From contig NZ_RBIQ01000008.1 of NCBI RefSeq assembly GCF_003634105.1, positions 707,606 through 771,605 of the forward strand: DNA of 64,000 bases, written 5' to 3'. A program made the position numbers and the translations under genes. Positions within the stretch are counted from its first letter, which is position 1. Every line of letters begins with the position of its first letter. This DNA comes from Maribacter vaceletii. GTDB taxonomy: Bacteria > Bacteroidota > Bacteroidia > Flavobacteriales > Flavobacteriaceae. The notes under the pieces are model-generated. The model was not told where the DNA came from and did not search any database. It saw only the letters and a list, made by a program, of their open reading frames with translations. This document shows positions 1 through 9,357 of the stretch, in pieces.

Positions 1-3000
1 GAAATATAATCATCTGCACCCATTGTTAAACCCTTTAATTGGCTATCTTCAGATGATTTTGCTGTTAGCATTAACACCGGAATATGACTTGTGGTTTTAT
101 TAGATTTTAAAGATTCACACATTTGTATACCATCCATTATTGGCATAACAACATCTGTTAAAATTATGTTCGGAACATGCTTTTTGGCCAGCTTAAGGCC
201 TTCTTTCCCATTTTCTGCCTCATGAATTATATAAATATCACTTAAAGTCTGCTTAATAAAAGCTCTAATATCTTTATTGTCATCTACAACAAGAAGTATA
301 GGAAATTTAGATCTAGATTTAGATAAGGGGCTATCTTCTATTTCATCATTAATACCAATTGCAAATAATTCTGTTTCTGATGACCTGGCTAAAAAATCAT
401 TATCAACTTCTTCTTTGCAACTTATCTCAGGAATATTCTCATAGGCATCTCTTTCTAATGGTAAATAAACTATAAAATTAGTTCCTTTGGTTTCTCTTGT
501 ATCAATATCTATACTACCTCTATGCAATTCTATTAAACTTTTTGTAAAAGACAAACCAATACCAACTCCTTCAGAATTCTTATGTTTTTCACCTTTTTCT
601 GTATAAAAACGTTCAAAAATTGTATTCTTCTTACTATTTTCTATTCCTTCACCAGAATCTTTCACTTCTATTTGTAAATGTGGAATTTCTCTCTTTTTGG
701 TTAAAGAGTAATTATAGGACGTTTTTTGTACCGTAGTTATTCTTACTTCAATATCTCCTTTATCTGGGGTAAATTTAAACGCATTAGATAATAGGTTAAA
801 CATTATTTTCTCTAATGCTTCATGATCAAACCAAGATTTTAATTTTTTGTCTTTAGATATTATAGAAAAGTTTATGTTCTTTTTTCTTGCTAAAAATTGA
901 AAAGGCTCTCCAATTTCTTGTATAAATGACAATACATTACTATGACGCATAACAAGCCTCATTTTTCCTTGATTAATTTTTCGAAAATCTAGTAGTTGAT
1001 TTACTAACCTTAACAAGTAAGACGTATTTTTTGACATCAAATCATATTGCTCATTTAAAGTTTTTTCACTTAACTTTTTTCCATTTTCTTTTAAATATTC
1101 TAAAGGTCCTTTTATTAAAGTTAATGGTGTTCTAAATTCATGAGAAACATTGGTAAAAAACTCTAGTTTAATACGTTGTAATTCTTCCGACTTTTCTTTT
1201 TCTATTACATCTAATTCTAATTGATGCTTTTTTGTAGTACTTATAATGGTATATCGCCAAAAAGTCATTAAAAAACCTACTAATAATACTCCGTAAAATA
1301 AGTATGCCATAGTAGTTTTATAAAAAGGCGGTGTAATTTCGATATATATTTTTGCAGGAGATGAATCCCATACATTATCATTATTAGAAGACTTTACAAC
1401 AAAATTATAGTCTCCTGGCTCTAAATTTGTGTAAGTAGCATACCTTTTATTTGAGGTGGTATTTATCCATTCCTTATCAAAACCTTCTAACTTATATGCA
1501 AACTGATTTTTTAAAGGGGAGGCATAATGTAATGCTGCAAACTCAAAAGAGAAACTATTTTCACTATAGTTTAATTTTATTTTCTCTGTAGTATTAATTG
1601 AATTTTCTAGAATTACGTGGCCATTAATTTTCTCTCCTTGTTTTACAGGCTTATTAAATATTGTAAAATCTGTAATCATGGTTTCTGCTTCAAAAGAATT
1701 TTCTTTGATTTGGTTTGGATAAAAGGCATTAAAACCATTAATTCCTCCAAATAACATTTCACCATCTTTTCGTTTAAAAAAGGCTAATTCTTGAAACTCA
1801 TTACTTTGTAAACCATCATTAACATCATAATTTTTAAAAGTTTTTGCTACTGGATCAAAATTAGAAAGCCCTTGATTGGTAGATAGCCATAAATTCCCTT
1901 TTTCATCTTCTAAAATACCTTTAATTACATTATTAGGTAAACCATCTTCCTCTGTATAGGATATAAATTTTGACTTCCCTCCATTTTCTCCAGGAATATA
2001 TTTATTAAGTCCGCCTCCGAAGGTTCCAACCCAAAATTCTCCTTTTTTACTCTCATATAGGCTTAAAATATAGTTATGACTTAAAGAATGATGATTGTTT
2101 TTCTCATTTTTAAATATCTCAAAAAATGGTTTGTCCTTATTTATTTCTTCTTTTTTTAATCTAGATAATCCATTTCCGGTAGCAAACCATATATCTTGAT
2201 TAGAATCTTGAAAAACATTTCTAATTATTCTATTGGGTAAACCGTCTTTTTCTGTAAAAAATATTTTTTCATACTTTTTTTTCTTTTGGTTAGGCTTCCA
2301 TTTTATTACACCCTTATTATAAGTTCCAATCCAAATATTTTTTTTATGATCTTGCAATATTTTAAATATACTTCCTTTCATTTCCATTAAAGGAGTTATA
2401 CTTTTTTCAGAAATTTCTTCTGTAGAATTTATATCTACTTTAAATAAGCCAGGTATGCTTTCCCCGCCAATTAGCAACGTTTTTTCTCCGAAAAAATCAA
2501 CTTCAGTAATAGCAAATATTTTTAAAATTTTATTAAAATTTATAAAGTTTGCGTAATTATTAGTTTCTGGATTAAACTTCGCCATGTTTAATCCGCCACC
2601 TTCGGTACCTATCCATAGTGTATTATTACTATCTTCATAAATAGACCGTATTTTATCATAACTTAAGCTATTATCATCTTGGGTTTTTTTATAATGCTTA
2701 AAATATTTTCCTTTAGAATCAAATTTGTTGACCCCACCTCCATTAGTCCCTATCCAAATAATCCCAGTTTTATCTCTATAAAGAGTTTTTATAATATTTT
2801 TACTTAATCCTTGGGTTTGGCTACTAGGGTTATAAGCAAAATGGTTTATAATCTCATATTCTTTGGAATTTATAGAGTTATTGAATATATATAACCCCAA
2901 ATTATTCCCTGCATATATATAATTTTCATCTACTAAAATGGAAGAAAAATTAGATTTATAAATTCTTTTAAATATAGATTTATCCTCTTCATCAAATTCC

Positions 3001-3749
3001 TCAACAAAAACGCCATTACTAGTTGCTAAAATTAAACGGTTATTATGATCTACTGTAATATCATTTACAGAAATCCATGATATATTATTTATAGGTTTTT
3101 TAGTAAAAAAAATAAATCCATTTTCATCTCTGGCTAATTTAAATAAGCCATTATTTGCACCTACCCAAATATTACCTGTTTTATCTTCAAAAACACTAGA
3201 AATACCTTTTTTATTTCTTCTAAAATCATTGTTTTCATTAAAACTAAAAACTTTAAATTTTATACTATCAAGTGGCTTGTTTAAATCGGCCATATTTAAT
3301 CCAGCCTTAGTTCCTACCCATAACCTATTCTTACTATCCAAAAAAACATCTGAAACATGATTGCTAATTATAGTACTATTATCATTTGCATCATGTTTAA
3401 AAACTCTAAAAGTTTCTTTTTCCCGATCGTAAAAGTTTAAACCGCTACCTGTAGTTCCTACCCATAAATTCCCTTTTTTGTCCCCTGTTATTGCAAATAC
3501 TAGATTACTAGATATGTGATTATCTGCATGAATTTCTGGTTTGTATACATCAAAATTATAACCATCATATTTATTAAGCCCGTCATGCGTTGCAAACCAC
3601 ATAAAACCTAATTTATCTTGGTATATATCATTAATGTCGCTTTGAGATAAACCCTGGTCATTGCTAATATGTTCAAAATAATTAGATTCTTGCGCTAGAC
3701 TAGCTTTAAATAAAGAATAAAAAACAATTAATAAAAATATCCTCTTCAT
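1..3749 (-). CDS. Hybrid two-component sensor-regulator (HTCS), C-terminus cut by window
   Basis: One-protein two-component system that normally senses a glycan fragment in the periplasm and activates the adjacent susCD genes. Read on the minus strand, the frame is open from the start codon to base 1 (1249 residues visible). Residues 1-19 are a signal peptide ending SLAQ. A two-component-regulator propeller follows (repeats like GFMWFATHDGLNKYDG and GNLWVGTTGSGLNFYD) to about residue 690, then a Y_Y_Y domain near 715-785, a membrane helix near 813-838, a HisKA H-box with FFTNVSHEFRTPL (His870), an ATPase domain with N-box NLLSNAFKFTP, and a receiver domain with VVDDN and phospho-acceptor Asp1199 in ILTDVVMPIMDG. 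The window cuts inside the receiver, so the expected AraC-type DNA-binding domain is not seen. An in-frame ATG two codons upstream (3755) is an alternative start. Divergent from susC, which is presumably its target. Confidence 0.93.
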   Translation of the reverse strand, partial: MKRIFLLIVFYSLFKASLAQESNYFEHISNDQGLSQSDINDIYQDKLGFMWFATHDGLNKYDGYNFDVYKPEIHADNHISSNLVFAITGDKKGNLWVGTTGSGLNFYDREKETFRVFKHDANDNSTIISNHVSDVFLDSKNRLWVGTKAGLNMADLNKPLDSIKFKVFSFNENNDFRRNKKGISSVFEDKTGNIWVGANNGLFKLARDENGFIFFTKKPINNISWISVNDITVDHNNRLILATSNGVFVEEFDEEDKSIFKRIYKSNFSSILVDENYIYAGNNLGLYIFNNSINSKEYEIINHFAYNPSSQTQGLSKNIIKTLYRDKTGIIWIGTNGGGVNKFDSKGKYFKHYKKTQDDNSLSYDKIRSIYEDSNNTLWIGTEGGGLNMAKFNPETNNYANFINFNKILKIFAITEVDFFGEKTLLIGGESIPGLFKVDINSTEEISEKSITPLMEMKGSIFKILQDHKKNIWIGTYNKGVIKWKPNQKKKKYEKIFFTEKDGLPNRIIRNVFQDSNQDIWFATGNGLSRLKKEEINKDKPFFEIFKNEKNNHHSLSHNYILSLYESKKGEFWVGTFGGGLNKYIPGENGGKSKFISYTEEDGLPNNVIKGILEDEKGNLWLSTNQGLSNFDPVAKTFKNYDVNDGLQSNEFQELAFFKRKDGEMLFGGINGFNAFYPNQIKENSFEAETMITDFTIFNKPVKQGEKINGHVILENSINTTEKIKLNYSENSFSFEFAALHYASPLKNQFAYKLEGFDKEWINTTSNKRYATYTNLEPGDYNFVVKSSNNDNVWDSSPAKIYIEITPPFYKTTMAYLFYGVLLVGFLMTFWRYTIISTTKKHQLELDVIEKEKSEELQRIKLEFFTNVSHEFRTPLTLIKGPLEYLKENGKKLSEKTLNEQYDLMSKNTSYLLRLVNQLLDFRKINQGKMRLVMRHSNVLSFIQEIGEPFQFLARKKNINFSIISKDKKLKSWFDHEALEKIMFNLLSNAFKFTPDKGDIEVRITTVQKTSYNYSLTKKREIPHLQIEVKDSGEGIENSKKNTIFERFYTEKGEKHKNSEGVGIGLSFTKSLIELHRGSIDIDTRETKGTNFIVYLPLERDAYENIPEISCKEEVDNDFLARSSETELFAIGINDEIEDSPLSKSRSKFPILLVVDDNKDIRAFIKQTLSDIYIIHEAENGKEGLKLAKKHVPNIILTDVVMPIMDGIQMCESLKSNKTTSHIPVLMLTAKSSEDSQLKGLTMGADDYI

Positions 3750-4172
3750 AACCATTACTACTTAAATTTATTTTTAAAAGAATTTGTTTAAAACTATTAA
3801 ATTATTGATAATCTTAAAATTCGAGAAAACATATTTCCTTTTTGTATGGTATGATTATAGTTTTAACACATATGATCAAAAATGCTTTAATTTCAATAAA
3901 AAACACGCATAATTAAGAAATATGCTCTTTAAGGTACAACTAAAAAAATTATTTTTTTTCATTAAATAAAAACCTTCACAAAGACCTATAAATAGGACTT
4001 ACAATGAAGAATAACATGGTTTTTATCAAAAAAACCATTAATAAAATATCAAATTAAAAAATTTTAACTCTTTTTAACATATAAGTCATATGTTCTAAAA
4101 TCTAAGACATATGAAAGGTATATAATTACAATTTTAACAAACATTTGTAACTCTAACTTAAAAAGAATTAAT
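3750..4172. promoter_or_regulatory. Divergent intergenic control region of HTCS and susC
   Basis: About 420 non-coding bases between the divergent HTCS gene and susC. It is very AT-rich and holds a pair of near-identical direct repeats (listed separately) plus a third partial ACATATGA motif near 3866. No convincing TTTG-N19-TAnnTTTG promoter is seen. The nearest candidate for a -7 element is AACATTTG at 4140-4147, one mismatch from consensus and 25 bases before the susC ATG. Confidence 0.5.
4082..4113 (+). promoter_or_regulatory. Direct repeat, candidate HTCS/AraC binding site upstream of susC
   Basis: TAAGTCATATG (4082-4092) and TAAGACATATG (4103-4113) match at 10 of 11 positions. Their starts are 21 bases apart, exactly two helical turns, which is the spacing expected for two AraC-type DNA-binding domains on one face of DNA. 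The repeat lies about 60 bases upstream of the susC start and just upstream of the weak -7 candidate. The regulator assignment is inference from position. Confidence 0.5.
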
Positions 4173-7100
4173 ATGAAATTTAGTTTAAAAAGAAATTTAC
4201 ATTTCGAGACCAAGCAATGGCTGCTTGTATTCGTATGTATTTTTAGTTTTATTACTCTTCAAGCGCAACAAAAAAATGTAAAAGGTACTGTAAGTGACAA
4301 TAGTGGTCCTTTACCTGGTGTAAGTATTTTTGTAAAAGGAACATCTAATGGTGTTGTTTCTGATTTTGATGGTAATTATTCTATTAATGCAAACGACAGT
4401 GATATTTTAGTTTTTAGTTACATTGGTTTTTCCTCCAAAGAAATTAATGTTAAAAACCAAACTGTAATAAATGTATCTTTAGTAGAAGACGTATCGCAGC
4501 TAGAAGAAGTAGTTGTTATTGGATACGGAACTCAAAAGAAAAAAGAAGTTACTGGAGCTGTAGTTTCAGTAAAAAATGAAGAATTAGCAAAAACAACAAC
4601 ATCTGATATTGGTGCTGCCCTTCAAGGACAAATTGCCGGTGTAAACATTACATCTGCCTCTGGTGCTCCTGGTGAAGAAGCCAATATCCTAATACGTGGA
4701 TTTAGCTCATTAATAGATGGGCAAAATGGTCCTTTATATGTTGTTGATGGTATTCCTTTTGATTCTGACCCACAACTAAGTATTAGTGAGATAGAATCTA
4801 TAGATGTATTAAAAGATGCGGCATCTGCATCTATATATGGTACACGTGGTGCTGGTGGTGTTATCCTTATTACAACAAAAAAGGGTAAAGTAGGCCAAAT
4901 GAGTATTCGATTAAATTCTGAATACGGTATTCAAAAAATCACATCTGACTTTGATGCTATGACCAGCGAAGAGTATTCTTACTTGCACTTATTAAGAGGA
5001 GCATTAAACACCGATAAACCACAAGGCGGTGTAGATGGTGACATTCATAGAAATGCTAGTTATTTTACAAATAACACCAATATTGGAGATGTTCTTTTGA
5101 ATGATAATGCTCCTATTCAAAACCATTCTGTAAACGTTTCTGGTGGTAGAGATGGACTAACATACAGTTTTAATGGTAACTTTTTTGAACAAGAAGGTGG
5201 ATTTTATAGTTCTAATGCTAAAAGATTTAATATTCGTTCTAACACAGAGTTCATTAAAGGAAAATGGAAAATTAGTACTGGTATAACGGCAAAAAGAGAT
5301 GAAAGATTGGTTCCTTTTTCAGGAATGATAAATAGAATATACCAATACCGTCCTTTTCAACCAGAAATTAGTTTAGATACTGATGCTATAGCTAATATTT
5401 CTCAAGTTAGTTTAGATGACCCAACCAATGATTGGCAACTTAATGAAGCAAGAAGACTTGCAAACGCAGTTAGGACTATAAAAACAGATGATCAAAGAAA
5501 CAGTAATAGTTATACTGGTAATATTCAGTTCGATTATAGTATGCTTAAAAATTTAACCTTAACTGCTAGATTTGGAGCAACCTATACGGATCAGAAATGG
5601 GAGAAAATAATTCCAAGGTTTGATATTTTTAATACAGAAGGAGAATTAATTTCTAATCCTGATAATATTACATCAAACCAACTTACCGATATAACGTCGT
5701 CTAAAATAACATCGGAGCAATTTTTAAACTACAAAAATAGTTTTGGTAAACACAACATAAGTCTTTTAGCTGGTACTTCTTTTGAAAAATCAAAAAATGA
5801 ACGCTATCAACTAGAAGTAAGGAACAATTTACACCCTTCTGTAACTGTTGTTGATAATTATGAATTAATCTGGGATGTAGAATCTGGTGGTTTCGATTTT
5901 GAAAGAACACTTATAGGAAATATTGGTAGAATACAATATAACTATGATGGTAAATATATATTGAGCGCTAGTGGTCGTTATGATGGGTCTTCACAATTTT
6001 CTGACGGACAAAAATGGGGATTCTTCCCTTCTGTTTCTATTGGTTGGAATATTTCGGATGAAAAATTTTGGGAACCTTTAAAAGAAGTCGTTAATACTTT
6101 TAGAATGAGAGCTGGTTATGGTACTACCGGTAATGACAGGTTTGCTGCGTACAGTAACCAAACAGTTGTAGAAACTGGTAGAGATTACGCCTTCGGAAGT
6201 AACTCTCCATCTGGAGACCTTAACAACCCTTCCTCTGAAGGAGTTGCGCTAGGAACCACACAATTAGAATTTGGTAATCCAAACTTAAAATGGGAAACCA
6301 ATGTAGAACGTAACATTGGTTGGGATTTTGCTTTTTTCAAAAACAAATTAACGTTTAGTACGGATTATTATACCAATGAAAAACAAGATTTATTATACCA
6401 AGTTGTAAATCCTCCTTCTACTGGGGTATCTGGGGAATTTAGAAATACCATTTTTAATATTGGTAACATGGAAAACACTGGTGTAGAATACGCCTTTAAA
6501 TACAACCATAGAAGTAAAAAAGGACTTAGCTGGAACGTTTCTGGTACCTATACTAATAATACAAACCGAGTTACAAAAACAAGTGTTAGTAACCCTATCA
6601 TTTATTTAGACCGAGGTTTTATATCTAATGCAGGAACAGAAGAATTGGTTACTGTTATTACAGAAGGATATGAAGCAGCATCTTTTTTCTTAAGAGAAAC
6701 TGCAGGTGTAATTAAAACAGAAGAACAGTTAGAGGAATACAGAGAAATAGATCCAAGTGCTAAAATAGGAGAATTAATGTACGTAGACCAGCTAACAGAA
6801 GATACTGATAATGATGGAATTGCAGATGCTGGTAATGGTCGTATAGATGATAATGATAAAGTCTATGCAGGTAGCGGAACTCCTGATTTTGAAGCAGGAT
6901 TAAACTTTTCTGCAAATTATAAAGGGGTTGATTTTAGCATGCAGTGGTACGGTTCTTTTGGAGCAGAGGTATTAAATGGAAGTAAAGCATATGCGTACCA
7001 AGTTGGAACACATAAAGATTTGTTTTACTCTTGGACACAAAATAATACTAATTCAGATATACCTTGGTATGATGGAAACAATTCTAGATCTTATCGTGGT

Positions 7101-7364
7101 GGATCGGACTACTTTTTAGAAAATGGCGATTTTATTAGATTAAGAAATATATCTTTAGGATATTCTTTTCCTAAAAAATGGCTAGAAGGTATTGGGTTTA
7201 GCAAATTTAGAGTTTATGTACAAGCACAAAACCCATTAACAATTACTGACTATTCTGGTTTCGACCCAGAGGCAGGTGGTAACGGACTAAGTACACGTGG
7301 TATTGACCAAGGAAAATATCCTATTTCTTCTCAATACAAAGCTGGACTTCAAATTCAATTTTAA
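4173..7364 (+). CDS. SusC-family TonB-dependent outer-membrane transporter
   Basis: Outer-membrane beta-barrel that imports oligosaccharides (or other substrates captured by the SusD partner) using TonB energy. It has 1063 residues, normal for SusC. A signal peptide ends near LQAQQ (residue 32). A carboxypeptidase-D-regulatory-like domain (about 36-110, GTVSDNSGPLPGVSIFVKGT) leads into the TonB box region EEVVVIGYGTQKKKEVTGAV (about 111-130). The plug domain contains LYVVDGIPF and DVLKDAASASIYGTRGAGGV. The remainder is the barrel, ending in the aromatic terminus LQIQF typical of BAM substrates. The first gene of a susC-susD-lipoprotein operon; susD starts about 17 bases later. The substrate cannot be deduced because no carbohydrate-active enzyme is visible next to it. 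Confidence 0.95.
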   Translation: MKFSLKRNLHFETKQWLLVFVCIFSFITLQAQQKNVKGTVSDNSGPLPGVSIFVKGTSNGVVSDFDGNYSINANDSDILVFSYIGFSSKEINVKNQTVINVSLVEDVSQLEEVVVIGYGTQKKKEVTGAVVSVKNEELAKTTTSDIGAALQGQIAGVNITSASGAPGEEANILIRGFSSLIDGQNGPLYVVDGIPFDSDPQLSISEIESIDVLKDAASASIYGTRGAGGVILITTKKGKVGQMSIRLNSEYGIQKITSDFDAMTSEEYSYLHLLRGALNTDKPQGGVDGDIHRNASYFTNNTNIGDVLLNDNAPIQNHSVNVSGGRDGLTYSFNGNFFEQEGGFYSSNAKRFNIRSNTEFIKGKWKISTGITAKRDERLVPFSGMINRIYQYRPFQPEISLDTDAIANISQVSLDDPTNDWQLNEARRLANAVRTIKTDDQRNSNSYTGNIQFDYSMLKNLTLTARFGATYTDQKWEKIIPRFDIFNTEGELISNPDNITSNQLTDITSSKITSEQFLNYKNSFGKHNISLLAGTSFEKSKNERYQLEVRNNLHPSVTVVDNYELIWDVESGGFDFERTLIGNIGRIQYNYDGKYILSASGRYDGSSQFSDGQKWGFFPSVSIGWNISDEKFWEPLKEVVNTFRMRAGYGTTGNDRFAAYSNQTVVETGRDYAFGSNSPSGDLNNPSSEGVALGTTQLEFGNPNLKWETNVERNIGWDFAFFKNKLTFSTDYYTNEKQDLLYQVVNPPSTGVSGEFRNTIFNIGNMENTGVEYAFKYNHRSKKGLSWNVSGTYTNNTNRVTKTSVSNPIIYLDRGFISNAGTEELVTVITEGYEAASFFLRETAGVIKTEEQLEEYREIDPSAKIGELMYVDQLTEDTDNDGIADAGNGRIDDNDKVYAGSGTPDFEAGLNFSANYKGVDFSMQWYGSFGAEVLNGSKAYAYQVGTHKDLFYSWTQNNTNSDIPWYDGNNSRSYRGGSDYFLENGDFIRLRNISLGYSFPKKWLEGIGFSKFRVYVQAQNPLTITDYSGFDPEAGGNGLSTRGIDQGKYPISSQYKAGLQIQF

Positions 7365-7381
7365 TTCTAAATCAATTGAAT

Positions 7382-9340
7382 ATGAAAAATATACAGATAC
7401 AATTCTTAAAATATATTTTAAAAATGAAAAAGACACTACTAACAAAAATAATTCCTTTGGCACTGCTTGCTATTTTATTTCAGGCGTGTACAGATGAATT
7501 AGATCAAGTAAACCCAAATGCGTTGACACTTGATACGTTTTGGCAAAATTCTGGAGATTTAAATGCGGGTTTAAACACCGTATACGCTTCCCTAAGGGAT
7601 GAAAATGTTCTAGGTATCTTATGGGATTATACTCGTACAGATATTGCTGTACCATCTTCTCAAAGACAAAATGCAACAGGTAACCCTATATATGAACAGA
7701 CTTTTGATTTAAGTACGGATCAAGTACAAGATAGATGGGATGCATGTTTTAGAGGTATATTTAGAGCTAACCAAGTAATAGATGCTTACAACAATTTAGA
7801 AAGCACTTTTACAACAGAGGAAGCGCAACAAACTGGCACATATATTTTAGCACAGGCAAGAGCTTTAAGAGGATATTTTTATTATGTACTACATAGTTCT
7901 TACAACCAAGGTTCCGTTCCTGTTTTTGATACTGTTCCTGTGGAATTTGAAGAATTTCAAATATCCTTTTCCTCAGCAGCAGAAGTAAAAGCCTTCTTAA
8001 TTGCCGATTTACAATTTGGCATGGAGAATTTACCTGCAACTTATAATGCATGGCAAGAAGATGCGGGGACTGGTAATTTAGGACGTGTTACAGGAGGTTT
8101 TTGTGAAGCTTTAATAGCCAAAACGTACATGAATGAAAACGATTTTGGTAATGCGGAACCAATATTAAAAAATTTAATAGATAATTATGATTATGCTTTA
8201 GTAGATGATTTAGCAAAATGTTTTACCGGTATAGATGAATTTAATTCGGAATCTATATTTGAAATAAACTTTTCCTATGATGCAAACCCATTAGGTTTAG
8301 AGGAACAAAATCTTTCACAAAGAATAGCTAGTTTTTTAAATGATGGAAATAGAGTTCATTTTACATCTTGGCTTACTTTAAAATATAGAAATGAAAAACC
8401 AGATGAACTTGATCCTGCCAACTTAGTCAATAGAAATATTTACTTAGCTAATGGAGATTTAGATAGCATACAAGAAAATGTTTTAAGAATGTATAGCCTA
8501 AGAATGGCTAATTCTGTTTCTTCTGTAGATGATAGAGATACAAAAATGTATGGTGTAGAGATGGCAGAGTATGGTAGAGCTACAACTGCTGCTCCACATG
8601 CAAGACAATTTCCTAATTTTATTAAAAAATTCACGTCTTGGAATACAAATAACGGTGGTATAGGTGAAGATGAAAGCCCTGATCGTGATCAAAGATCAGA
8701 TATTAATATTCCTATTGTGCGTTTAGCTGAAGTATACCTTTTATATGCAGAATGTATGTTAGAAAAAGGAGACTTAACAGAAGCTCTTAGATATATTAAC
8801 AGAATAAGAAAACGTTCGCATCTTAATTTATTAGGAAATGCATCTGTTGGAGAATATTCCACAGCTACTTCTACTTATATGAATGATATTGATTTAGACC
8901 CTTCAAATGGAGAAGAAGCAGTAACTATTGCTAACCTAATGGAGCATTTAAGATTTACAGAAAAACCTCTAGAATTATCTTTAGAAGATCAAAGGCCTAT
9001 AGATTTAAGACGTTGGGGAGTTTGGAAAGAGCAATTAACTTATATTTCTCAGTTTGAATATGATGCATATCATTTCAAAAACAATGCGATGGGAAAAAGT
9101 CCTACAAGATGGAGAAATTTTATTATGCCAGCTGGAGAAGAACCTTCCTATGATGATCCTAACCTGCCTCCATACGCTTTTAGGCTTCCTAATAATATTC
9201 AAGTAAACGGAAACCGAAGAACTAAAGAACCATTTTTAAAAGATCACCTATTAGGATCACAGAATTTTAACGAAGATTTACACTCTTATCTTCCTGTTCC
9301 TCAAGATGAGATTAATTCTAACTTAAACTGGGATCAATAA
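7382..9340 (+). CDS. SusD/RagB-family nutrient-binding surface lipoprotein
   Basis: Cell-surface lipoprotein that lids the SusC barrel and captures ligand. From the first ATG it has 652 residues. The lipobox LLAILFQAC places the lipidated cysteine at residue 36. A second ATG at 7424 (MKKTLLTK) gives a more conventional 21-residue signal peptide with the Cys at 22 and has an A-rich leader, so 7424 may be the true start; the mature protein is the same. SusD-type features are the N-terminal helical TPR-like region with LRGYFYYVL and the C-terminal RLAEVYLLYAECMLEKGDLTEALRYINRIR. The charged DELDQ after the Cys fits surface export. It lies between SusC and a third lipoprotein in one transcription unit. 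Confidence 0.94.
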   Translation: MKNIQIQFLKYILKMKKTLLTKIIPLALLAILFQACTDELDQVNPNALTLDTFWQNSGDLNAGLNTVYASLRDENVLGILWDYTRTDIAVPSSQRQNATGNPIYEQTFDLSTDQVQDRWDACFRGIFRANQVIDAYNNLESTFTTEEAQQTGTYILAQARALRGYFYYVLHSSYNQGSVPVFDTVPVEFEEFQISFSSAAEVKAFLIADLQFGMENLPATYNAWQEDAGTGNLGRVTGGFCEALIAKTYMNENDFGNAEPILKNLIDNYDYALVDDLAKCFTGIDEFNSESIFEINFSYDANPLGLEEQNLSQRIASFLNDGNRVHFTSWLTLKYRNEKPDELDPANLVNRNIYLANGDLDSIQENVLRMYSLRMANSVSSVDDRDTKMYGVEMAEYGRATTAAPHARQFPNFIKKFTSWNTNNGGIGEDESPDRDQRSDINIPIVRLAEVYLLYAECMLEKGDLTEALRYINRIRKRSHLNLLGNASVGEYSTATSTYMNDIDLDPSNGEEAVTIANLMEHLRFTEKPLELSLEDQRPIDLRRWGVWKEQLTYISQFEYDAYHFKNNAMGKSPTRWRNFIMPAGEEPSYDDPNLPPYAFRLPNNIQVNGNRRTKEPFLKDHLLGSQNFNEDLHSYLPVPQDEINSNLNWDQ

Positions 9341-9357
9341 TTTAAAGAATAAAAAAT

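Noticed and set aside
1..3749. Possible frameshift or pseudogene in the long HTCS gene
   Set aside because: The H-box histidine codon and receiver aspartate codon are both in frame with the start and I met no stop on reading through; the gene only lacks its end because the window stops.
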